Assembly (NCBI GenBank): GCA_007449985.2
Contig: VIIQ02000625.1
Location: forward strand, 372,001 to 436,000
DNA length: 64,000 nucleotides
DNA from: Desmodesmus armatus
Taxonomy: Eukaryota; Chlorophyta; Chlorophyceae; Sphaeropleales; Scenedesmaceae
Reading direction: 5' to 3'
The notes under the pieces were generated by a model. It was not told where the DNA came from and searched no databases. It was given only the letters and a program-made list of their open reading frames with translations. The translations under genes and the position numbers were made by a program. Of this stretch, positions 13,801 to 23,914 are shown one piece after another. The stretch's first letter is position 1. Each line of letters starts with the position of its first letter.

Positions 13801-15306
13801 CAGGCAAGGTGCATGAGTGCAAGTGCTGGGGCCATACCTGTTCATAGGCTGTGGAGAGGCTGTTGACAGCCCCCACCCTGCGTGACAGGCTGTCAGCCTC
13901 AGCACACTTGGCAGCAAGCTGCTTCCTTACAGCAGCAACCTGCATATACACACACATCGGTGAGGCCTTGGACTCCCTTTGCTGGCTTTGCTGCAAGCTT
14001 ATGGCTATTGACTGCTTGGCAGTCTCCACCAGGACTGAACGAGGTGCAGCTGCAGGCTGAAATGACATCATCGCCATGATGGCCAGCAAGCATGTAGGTG
14101 TATGTGGCAGCGAGGGCCCAGCAAACCATGGGTGGCCCCCCATATCATCAGTGTGCGATGCTCTGTCACAAAGACACATACTTGTACTAACTCCAGCATG
14201 CTGGTGCTTGTGCAACATGCAAGCAACACCAGCACAGCGACAGACAGGACAGGCCTGCCGTGCAGCAGCCTTGGCAGCCCACCTCAGCCCTGAGCTAGCT
14301 ATGCTCTGTAATGAACACACACATATACAAACTCCAGAACCCTTACCTCAGCCCTAAGCTCCTTGCACCTCTGCTCCCTGCCTGCCAGCACAGCAGTGAC
14401 CTCCTGGCGTGCTGCTGCCACCTGGCCTTGCTGCTCCTCAGCATTGCTGCATGCATCAGCAAGCTGCAATACAGAAGCACAAGGGACGGTACAGCAGGCG
14501 GGCATTTCCTGAACATGATGGTTTCGAGTGGCCAGCGCAGGCAGAACAGAGAGCATCCTCAGGATCGGATCATGGAAGTGCGTGTACATTCAGGTGTAGA
14601 CATCAGGCTGTGCCTGCTGGAATCGGTTGCATGTGGCGCTGGCCGCTTGCACAACTGACACCAGGCTTTGTGTGTGGCATGGCTCCAACGTTGCAGAGCT
14701 TCGCTGTTCAAACCAGACCTGCCAGATGCACCACTGAAAGTTGTGGGCCGCAGCACAGCAGGAGCAGCAGTGGCAGGTGCCACCACCAACAGCAACAGCT
14801 GCAGTCCTTGCAGCAGTAGTAGTACAACCAGCTGCGCACCTGCTGCTTGAGGCCCTGCACAGCATCCTGCAGCTCTGAGACTTGCTGCCTATGAGCCAGC
14901 TGCAGAGCTGACTGCCTTGCCAGGCTCTCATCACAAACCTGCAGAAGTACAGCAAAAGCTGTTGCTGAACCAAACAGGGAGAACCGATTGTGAGAGTTGC
15001 GAAGCTCCTGAGGGTCCACATCTCTGCAGGCATGCTGTTGTATGGAAGCACCTGTGACTGTTGCTGACCAACAAAGGTGAACGGATGGCTGGCATGTCCA
15101 CAGTTGGTGGATGGCAATGATTATCATACCTGTTGAAGTTCTGAGTTCTTGTTCCTGAGGCACAGGTTGTCCCTTTCGAGGTTCGTGCTCTGCTGCTGAA
15201 GCTCCTCCAACTGACATGTCAGCTTCGACAGTGCTACTGCTTTCAAACCGCCTGAACCTGCTTCTGCACACACTCCAGGCATGACTACTGACTCAACACT
15301 GAACAA
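9931..15306 (-). CDS. large coiled-coil protein with Ala- and Gln-rich low-complexity tail
   Basis: Eight exons: 15306-15130, 14938-14840, 14463-14347, 13939-13838, 13514-13410, 13086-12904, 12596-11618 and 11396-9931. They give 1075 residues with all phases matching. Residues 25-260 are heptad-like and rich in Gln, Glu, Leu and Arg (for example LTCQLEELQQQSTNLERDN and RLQERVAQQENAIRQHERRL). Residues about 262-450 are a long Ala/Glu/Gln helix. The last exon (residues 588-1075) is disordered, with Gln runs, Ala-rich stretches and an acidic end, ADEDDSDDE. I do not recognise a family. A scaffold or filament-type role would be guesswork. The first exon starts at the first ATG of the frame, but further 5' exons cannot be excluded. 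Internal CAG/CTG runs create long open frames on the opposite strand that are not genes. Confidence 0.8.
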
Positions 15307-15415
15307 TCAAGATGGAAGCATGTGCTGCACAGTGGTTCGTGTCGGATGATCCGGACTTCAAACTTTTTATGGACGCGGGGAACCTGAACCCGTTGTCACA
15401 AGCACGTTGAAGCAC

Positions 15416-15468
15416 GTTGAATGGTTACACGTGCATGACTCGTGTTGAATGGTTACACGTGCATGACT
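15416..15468. repeat. 25-bp direct repeat upstream of the coiled-coil gene
   Basis: Two copies of a 25-bp unit beginning GTTGAATGGTTACACGTGCA, separated by 3 bp. Each contains the palindrome-like CACGTG core. The position suggests a duplicated promoter element for the minus-strand gene, which is inference. Confidence 0.7.
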
Positions 15469-16541
15469 CACTACTTTTGAAATTGTAAGTGGGAAAGGTG
15501 TATGCCGTGGGCTGACCATTGCTCTGCTACGATCTATTACGATCTGGACATGTGGTGCATGTTTCATTTCACCACTTGTGCATGTTGCTAAGCTTGTTAA
15601 GAATGCTGCAATCGCCTTTGCTCAAGCAGCCAGGTGCACCCTGCATGTGTGCACACGTATGCATGCACCCTATGTTGTGCTGTGGTGTGCTGTGATGTGC
15701 CGCTGTGCAGCTGGCGATGCAAGCTGACAGTTCTGTTGTGCAGCTCCTACTCTCGACTATGAGTCACAGTGCAGTAAAGGCTCATTGGAGGTGGGGTGGT
15801 GTCCGGCTCTTTTGCTTCAACCAAGTTGGTTGCAAGTGATACCAGTCCTGGCATAATCACCAGTCCCGAGGGTGAAACACATGCTTGTCTCAGCATGGCC
15901 CTCGTGCTCTCAAAACTCAGCATGCATATTTCAGCATGCTGGATGTCCTTCATGTGTTGGTTGCTTTGACGGGGTGGGCAGCCACAGCAGGCCCAAAAGA
16001 CTCTCTGTTCCCACACAGTCTCTCTGTGTGTCAGCAGAGTGCAGACATGTTGCAGTCTGCAGGCATGCTGGAATGACTTGGAAAGCAGTCTCACAGCAAG
16101 GAAAACCACCACCCGCATGACGGATGTAGCATACCCTTAACCCTGAAGCCACTCTGCATGGGCGCTGGAAGGTACAATGTACTTCGGAAGGTACTGCGAG
16201 CATATTGCAGCTCCGCATAAACACATCAACAACCCCCACTACAGATGCCAAACACCCAACACCCGCCAAAGCAATAATGGGAGTACAACAACTAGAGACA
16301 TGCCCATCACAGGGCAATGCCTGCTGCAGTGCACCCAATCAGAACAGCAATCAGAACAATCAGGGGTGTGTTGCACACCCCAACAGTTTGGCCCTGGTGG
16401 CAAATCATTTCTTGTTCAACCCATTTTGCAACTGGGTGCCCGATGCGATCACGTGAGCCCCAGCAGCATAGCCGCATTCTTTGCGCCCACTACCCCAGGG
16501 TGCACGATCTTGTGCCCCGATCACGGGGGGAATCAGCAGGA

Positions 16542-16546
16542 TTACA
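16542..16546 (-). terminator. TGTAA polyadenylation signal, secreted repeat protein
   Basis: TGTAA on the minus strand, about 100 nt downstream of the TAA stop at 16645. Confidence 0.5.
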
Positions 16547-16644
16547 AACCACCACCTCGTGTGTTGGAGCGATCACCTGTCTGCTCAGGATGACGACAAA
16601 ACCCTGTACCGGATATGCAGTCATCCTGTCGGGTTAGTCACCGT

Positions 16645-18227
16645 TTAGTAACCACCCTTCTTGGTGTAGGCGCCACCGCTGGAGCTGGAGCCGCCGTAGC
16701 CGCCGCTGGTGGTCTTGCCGTAGGCACCGCCGCTTGAGCTGGAGCCGCCATAGCCACCGCCGTTGCTGCCACCGTTGCCGCCGTAGGCACCGCCACCCAT
16801 GCCGCTGTTGCCACCACCCATGCCGTTGCTGTTGCCGCTGTTGCCGCTGCTGCCGCCACCCATACCGCCACCCATACCGCCACCCATGCCGCTGTTGCCG
16901 CTGTTGCCGCTGGCACCATCCTTGCCGTCCTTAGCGGCCTGCAAGACACAACACAGCACCCAGCACAAGCAGCATGTCAACGACTGTAGGACCTGTTGAG
17001 CAGCCTGGGAGTCAAGAACCGTGAGGTGGTTGGTGGTGGCGTGTTGTTACCGGTCTTCTGGGCCAGCAGTAGAGAGTAACTGTGTGTCTGCGTGCATGCG
17101 CCAATGGTGTCCTTACGAGCCGATGCTGATGCCCAGGCTTGCTGAAGTGCCACAGTATCAGTCTACAGCTTGTGCATTGGTGGTTCTCAGCAATATCACT
17201 TACGTGCTTGTCGTGCTTGTGCTTGTGCTTGCCATCCTTGGTGTGCTTGTACTCCTTGGACAGCAGATAGCGGCCCTTCCTGCAATTTGTCACGTGACAG
17301 ACAGGTGCACAAAAAGCCAGCCATAGGTCAGTACATGTCAGTGTCCACAGACACCCTGTGCACACTGCCTTCTTTATTGGCGGCAGCGTAGCTTTTATTA
17401 TAATAAGGTAATTACCCCTGCCTGGCGGTGCGTGTGCATTGCTGTTGTGGTGAGCACTGATCTGGTGGGATAAGGTGCTTCAGGATGCAGCGGCACATTC
17501 ACCAGGATTCCACACTCTAGATGGCCATTGAGTTCTGGTAAGCAGGGAGTGTGTTTGCACACAGGCCATGCTGTACCAAACTGTTCAGCGGCAGGGGTCC
17601 AAAAGGGTCATGTCAGTTGTGACCACTTACTTCTCATACTTCTTGCTGCCGTACTTCTTGCCGGAGCCGTTGCCGTTGCCAGAGCCGTTGCCGTTGCCAG
17701 AGCCGTTGCCAGAGCTGGAGCCGTTGGTGCTCTCCTCCTCCTCATCCTGCAAACAGCAATAGAGCCAGACAGCATGCGCACAATTCAATATTGAGTGTGG
17801 TGGCGTATTGACAGGGCCCTGCATCACGAGGTGGACAATAAGCTGTGTCTGCGGGTGCTGCGCCAGCTTGCGGTCTTGCGCATCAAGCGTCGCTACCTGC
17901 CTTGAACAGCGGTGGTGTCAACACTGGTTTTGTCACAGACACATGTTCACCAGGAAGCACAGCTGCTTTGGTAGAGGCTGCCTTGCCCTTTGACTTTGTC
18001 CCACAACAAGGGCTGTCTGCATGTTGTGTCTTGTGAATCAGTGCTGCGTTGGAGCACACGATGATGAGCAGGGCCTGGTACCCCAGGAATGCATGTCAAG
18101 TCAAGGCTGTACATCAGCCAACCACTCAGCGGAGGCTCAACAGTGTGCATTCACTGTAATCTACACTCGCCAAGCCTCTCAACCCACCTCGTCGTCATCG
18201 GCACCGTTGCCGCCCTTGCCGTAGCCC

Positions 18228-18271
<44 letters not shown>

Positions 18272-18484
18272 CATCTCATCGTCATCGTCCTCATCAAAAT
18301 CACCCTCGTCAGCACCGCCAGCGCCGCCGCTGCCGCCCTTCTTGCCGTAGGCACCGCCGCTGCTGCTGCCGCCATAAGCACCGTACTTCTTGCCCTCGAC
18401 CTCGGCCTGCAGCAGGTGGCGGCCACCGTAGGGCTTCTTGTAGGCACCCTTGGAGGACTTGCCCTTGCCGGAGCCGTTGCCGGA

Positions 18485-18520
<36 letters not shown>

Positions 18521-19548
18521 GCTGTTGCCGCTGTCCTCGTCATCCTCATCATCCTACACAGCAGAGCAAAGCATACAGATCCTACTGAGCAGTGCATCAA
18601 TAGTATCAGCAGTATATACACGAGCGCTCAACAGAGAACCACCCTATTGCTTGCATCTTGCGTGCCGACGTTGGGCTCAGCACATATGCTGCAAACTATG
18701 TTGTGACTGCAGCATGCAAATGGCACTTTCATCACTCCCCTGCGCCTGTCTGGGAAGCCGCTCCAAGCCTTCGTCCCAACGTGCTGACTCGCAATATCCA
18801 GGGTTTCCATTACGTCAGCACCAAAGCCTCACCATGCTCTCCTCGTCATCCTTGTCGTCGCCACCGTTGCTGCCACCGTTGCCGCCACCGTTGCCGCCGT
18901 TCTTGCCGTACTTCTTGGTGGAGTACTTCTTGGTGGTGGTGTACTTCTTGGTGGAGCCGTACTTCTTGCCAGAGCCGGACCCGTTGCCAGAACCGTTGCC
19001 AGAGCCGGAGCTGGAGCCGTTGCCGCTGTCCTCATCGTCATCCTGCGAGCAGCAAAAGAAACAGACAGCATGCACACAAACGATACTCAGTGAGGTTGCG
19101 GTTTAGAGGTAAGCATATGAGGCACCCATCCCGGGTCAAGAAGACACTGTGTCTGCAGGTATTGCCCCAGCTTGCGATCTTCAGCACCATGTCTTACACC
19201 CTGCCTTCAAGAGCTGGCGCCAACACTGGTGTGTACGTTGGCATATGTGCGCACCTCCTCCATGTCAGCACGGCTGTCACCCTTGCCGTGGCCGCTGCCG
19301 CTGCCGCTCATCTCATCGTCATCATCACCATCATCGCCGCTGTCAGCACCACCGTTGCCGGCGCCGCCGTTGCCGCCCTTCTTTCCGTAGGCACCGCTGC
19401 TGCTGCTGCCGCCGTATGCACCATAAGGCTTCTTGGTGCCCTCAGTCTCGGCCTGCAGCAGGTGGCGGCCACCGTAGGGCTTCTTGTAGGCACCCTTGGA
19501 GTACTTGCCCTTGCCGGAGCCGGAGCCGTTGCCGTTGCCGTTGCCGGA

Positions 19549-19589
<41 letters not shown>

Positions 19590-20782
19590 CAGTGCTCTCC
19601 TCCTCCTCATCGTCCTACACAGCAGCACAATTAAGTCAGCGTTCATCTACACCAGCACAAGCCTCGCTCAGATTTCCAGAACAAACAAGTAGCAGCCATG
19701 GGAAGGGAGTTGGTGGCGGAGTGCATTCCACACGAAAGAGGAGGCGGGAAGGGCAGGAGAGCGCAGTAACGTCACTGCCAATAAGGGTCACCCTCTGTCG
19801 CCCTGATAGAGCTGTGGCCTCAAGGCCTCCACCAGCTGTTGGCAGAAACATGGAGGTGGCAAGCGCATGATCCTTCTGGCACCTCCTGATGCGTCTGGCC
19901 TTGCTGCTTTCTACATCTGTAGGTGTACGCTAGTAGGCTCTCTGGGCACCCTCATAAGCCCCAGGCGCGCTGGCCAGTCACTGTGCGGCAGTGCCGAGCT
20001 AGGGACTATGTCCCGGTCACTGTGCTGCAATGTAGGTTTCACCAGTGAGAAACAATATCCAAAGGCGTGGATGAACCACACAGCCTCGCTCACCATGTCG
20101 GCATCGCTCTCATCCTTGCCACCGTTGCCGCCGTTGGCACCGCCGTTGCCACCGTTGCCGCCGCCGTTCTTGCCGTACTTCTTGGTGGAGTACTTCTTGG
20201 TGGGCTTCTTGGTGTACTTCTTGGTGCTGTACTTCTTGCCGGAGCCGGAGCCGGAGCCAGAGCCGTTGCCAGAGCCGTTGCCAGAGCCGGAGCCGCCGTT
20301 GGCGGAGTCGTCCTGTTACATGTCAAGTACACGACCACACAGCACGACCCCACAGTCAGTTCAGCTGAATCAGTTGTCTTTGCACTAGCAAGAGCATCCG
20401 CTCTGTCTGGATAACTTACAGAGTACTGGGATTACTTCCAGTGAAAGCTGAGTGGGGACTCTGCAGGGTGGATATTGCCTCAGGACCCTGCCTCTGCAAG
20501 TGTTTGTGAGGCATTTCAGTGACTAGCATAAGTTTGTCCAGATGCACAAAAATGCTGCACTGTCTGTCAGTCGCAGTTCCGCTCAGCATGCACGCCTGAT
20601 CTAGCCCAGCACAGCACATCACATCACAGCGCACCTCCTCGTCCTCCTCGTCATCACCGTTCTCGTCACCCTTGCCGTGGCCGCTGCCGTTGCCGTTCAT
20701 CTCATCGTCCTCGTCATCGCTGTAGTCGCTGTCGTCGCCAGTGGTCTGTGGATGGATTGTATGACGAGGCGACATGAAAGTG

Positions 20783-20841
<59 letters not shown>

Positions 20842-22971
20842 CGGCCAGGCAGGCAGGCAGGCGGGCGGGCAGGCAGGCAGGCAGGCACAAACATGTGTGA
20901 GCACCATACCAAGCAGCACATGCCTGGCAAAGCGCACCTTTGTGCCACACTGCTGAGTCACACATCCCCATGCAGGACCCATCGTATGTGCCTGATACAA
21001 AATGTAACACTGTGAGGAGAGACATTCAGCAGCGCATGCCAGTAGCACAGCGCAGACCAACAGGGACTTCCCAACACTGAATTTCAACCATGCGCCCCAC
21101 AGCAGCAGTCCTTACCTCCTCATCATCATCAGCACCACCGTTGGCAGCACCGCCGTTCTTGCCGCCACTTGACTTCTTGCCGTAGTCCTTGCCGCCGTAT
21201 GAGCCGGTGGTCTCGGCCTGCAGCAGGTGGCGGCCGTACTTGGGCTTCTTGTAGCTGTGGGATGCAAAGGAGAGGGCAGAGAAGTGCGCAGCAGCACAGG
21301 GAGCAGAGGTTTAGGGAGAGCAATTGTCGTTGGCAGTAAATTGTTGAGCGCCAACTTGTTTGTATTATACTGATTGGTATTTGTAGCCCTAGCTGGCAAG
21401 GACCAGGGTCCACAGTTCTTGCTGACCCACATGCTGCTTTGTCTTCACAGTAACTACTTCAAAGAGACTGCTCTGCACTTGCACAGCGCGCCGCTTGGTG
21501 TGTTGCACTTTACATAATACTGCTGTGGGAGTCCCACACCCCACATCAAACTGTGGCAGCTGACCCAACCATAACGATACAAATAACGCTTCAGGGCCCA
21601 ACCAAGACACAGTATCGGCATAGGATTCCTCCCGTTGGCTTCACGCCCAGTAACATCACAAGGTCTATTAGTCAACCCTTGCTGACACACACACACACAC
21701 ACCTCTTGGTCTTCTTGCCGTACTTCTTGCCGGAGCCGGAGCCGGAGCCGTTGCCAGAGCCGTTGCTGGAGTCGTCATCACCATCGTCAGAGTCGGAGGA
21801 GGAGTCGGACTGCATGTTTTGGAGGCAGGCATGTATGGTAGCGTGTGCAGCAGGCACAGACAGCACAGCACAGCACGGCACGGCACGGCAGGGGTTCAGC
21901 AGCAGGGCAGGGCAGGGACTGTCAGTGCCCAAGTTTGAATCATTGTGAGGACAGCCACAGGCAATTGGCGATGAGGCTCAGCTGTGTGGTTGGTTGGTTT
22001 GCGAGCATCTCTAGCTGAGTTTTGAATGTCTTTGTGAGTCAAAGGGCAGCATCTTAGGACTGTGTGGCCACAGGGTCAAAGTCATATTGTCGCACCTCAT
22101 CATCATCGCCCTTGCCGTGGCCACCGCCATTGCCGTTGCCGTTGCCACCATTGGTCTGCAATGCAGTCAACATACCAGTGGTGGTGTCGGGCTGTGGTGT
22201 GTGTGACATATCGATCGCCCTGAGACTGTGACAGTACTGCAAGAGTCGACCACCACACCCTGCACAGCATGTGCAATGCTTGGATCAGCCAGCAGCACTC
22301 ACCTCATCATCCTCGTCCTCATCATCCTCGTCGGCGCCGTTGCTGCCACCGCTGCCGCCCTTCTTGCCGTAAGCACCACCGCTGCTGCTGCCATAAGCGC
22401 CGTAGGCACCGCTCTTGGAAGGCAGCAGGTCAGCCATCAGCTTCCTGGGGATAGCCAGGAAGCCAGAGGTCTGGGCCTCTGCAGCCTCATCCTTGTTGCT
22501 GGCAGCAAAAGCTGCGGTGTGTACAAGGTGGATCGAGGCAGAGGGACACAGGGCAGCAGATTGGGCAGCAGCAGAAGGCAGGCAGACCAGCAGAAGCAGG
22601 CAGGCAGAATGCAGGCAGGCAGGCGGAGCATCGTGTCAGCAACCATAAACAATGAGAATGAATTGAATGCATGGAAGTCAGTACAAGTGTGCCTCGCGGC
22701 AAGGTTGCGATTGGCTCCATCCTGCGCGGGCTACTCTCCAGCTGCCAAATACAGGAGCTTGGAGCGCTAATGTGGGAATCAAACATAGAATCATTGTTTT
22801 TTGGATACAATGTGCAGGCTGGCAGGGCCTTGCAGCAAAACACGCAGGTGTGTTGCAGTACACTGCAGCCAGCTCCAATCAGCTGCGTTTCTGCGCAAGG
22901 GGCTGCTGCTCACCTCCAGCAACAAGGCCCAGCAGCATAATGGCCACTGCAACCTTGGCGAAACCCTTCAT
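16645..22971 (-). CDS. secreted Gly/Asn/Ser-rich, Lys-Tyr and acidic modular repeat protein
   Basis: Thirteen exons: 22971-22914, 22511-22303, 22155-22096, 21809-21703, 21254-21116, 20745-20635, 20312-20094, 19614-19255, 19042-18833, 18553-18188, 17746-17631, 17279-17204 and 16938-16645. The protein has 774 residues and every junction is in phase. Residues 1-20 (MKGFAKVAVAIMLLGLVAG) are a clear signal peptide. The rest alternates four block types: (GN)n/(GS)n runs; Lys-Tyr blocks such as KKYSTKKY (exons 4, 7, 9, 11); GAYGGSSSGGAYGKKGG blocks (exons 2, 8, 10); and Asp/Glu clusters at exon ends. GRHLLQAE recurs near residues 153, 351 and 536, with GRYLLSKE in exon 12. The last exon is Gly-Met-Asn rich and ends KKGGY. 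I recognise no Pfam-type domain. The composition resembles cell-wall, adhesive or mineral-binding proteins. An extracellular location is well supported; function is inference. Confidence 0.85.
20786..20886. repeat. GGCA tetranucleotide microsatellite
   Basis: About 25 near-perfect GGCA units with a few GGCG and GGCC variants. The block lies in the intron between exons 5 and 6 of the secreted repeat-protein gene. The long Arg/Gln/Ala or Cys/Leu/Pro open frames over it are not genes. Confidence 0.9.
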
Positions 22972-23089
22972 TTTGAGAAGGGAGGCCCTCGCCGATTCTA
23001 GACTGACGTCGCACAAATAAGATATCAGACGAATCAGACGTCAGAACACCTATTAACCTCACACGTAACTACAGGGCGGGCGGGACTGC

Positions 23090-23095
23090 TTTTAT
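23090..23095 (-). promoter_or_regulatory. TATA-like box for the secreted repeat-protein gene
   Basis: The minus strand reads ATAAAA within CCATAAAAGC, about 120 nt before the start codon at 22971. That would give a 5' UTR of roughly 90 nt. No mapped transcription start is available. Confidence 0.45.
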
Positions 23096-23838
23096 GGTGG
23101 GTTTCGGCTAGGTCTAAACGGCGCCAAAGCCCGCGGAACAGACCAGTAACCGGGAGTGACACCAACGTCCTCCCCCCCGCCCACGAAATGAACAAAAATT
23201 TTCTTACAAAGATGATGATGCAACTGGTTGTCACTGGATCGCATGCGGCTGACAGTTTGAGTAACCGCGGTCCCATTATCAGCTGTTATTAGGTTCAGCT
23301 TTTTCAGCACAGCTAAAATACTATTCACGCACAAAACAGCAGCTTACGACTATCATAACCCGTGCTGGGTACAAGTTGCTCCAGCTCTTTCGCTTGTCAA
23401 CTCCGGTTGTGGGTTCTCAGATATCGCCACCAGTGCGCGGAATGCCACCAAAAATAGCCGATATGCATCTCAACAGCTACATTGGGTTCACAGGGTAGCG
23501 AACACACAACCCTACACTCAGATCACAACAAGTATTGAATGGTACTGCTCACACCATGCCAGTATCAGTGCTAGCTACTTCTGCATGACTGTTAAGCATT
23601 GCCAAAGTGATAATCCAGCCTGTACAACTGAACCAGCACTACATTGCGCACTTCAGCAGCCATGCCCATCTGTTGAGGTCCACTATCTGCTGGGGCCCAC
23701 TCACAGCATGTTGGGTTCCCATGCATGTGTTCACGTTGTCGTAGCGGGCATGTTCCTGGCGTGGCTGCTAACAATCATTGGGTAGCCAAACCATGCCGGA
23801 ACAAGCAGAATGCTGTAGCATGGCTCATTTGCAAGCAG

Positions 23839-23843
23839 TTACA
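23839..23843 (-). terminator. TGTAA polyadenylation signal, UFL1
   Basis: TGTAA on the minus strand, about 75 nt after the UFL1 stop codon. Confidence 0.5.
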
Positions 23844-23914
23844 CCCATACAAAACAAGCTGCAACCTCCAGTTTTCAACATTCACAACAACTGAAACAAT
23901 GGGGGCAACAATGG

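Larger units (their letters stand above)
15307..16644. other. intergenic region with a 25-bp tandem direct repeat
   Basis: This region lies upstream of the coiled-coil gene and downstream of the secreted repeat-protein gene. A near-perfect 25-bp direct repeat sits at 15416-15440 and 15444-15468, about 110-160 bp before the start codon at 15306. TGTAA for the upstream gene is at 16542-16546. No coding exon is seen. Confidence 0.5.
22972..23914. other. intergenic: promoter of repeat-protein gene and 3' UTR of UFL1
   Basis: Both flanking genes are on the minus strand. A TATA-like box lies at 23090-23095 and the UFL1 TGTAA signal at 23839-23843. No coding exon is seen. Confidence 0.5.

Noticed and set aside
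18658..19692. 344-codon plus-strand frame with Arg/Cys/Val repeats
   Set aside because: Antisense shadow of the Gly/Asn repeats in the secreted protein gene.
20677..21015. Gly-Arg-Gln-Ala repeat peptide
   Set aside because: Direct translation of the GGCA microsatellite in an intron.
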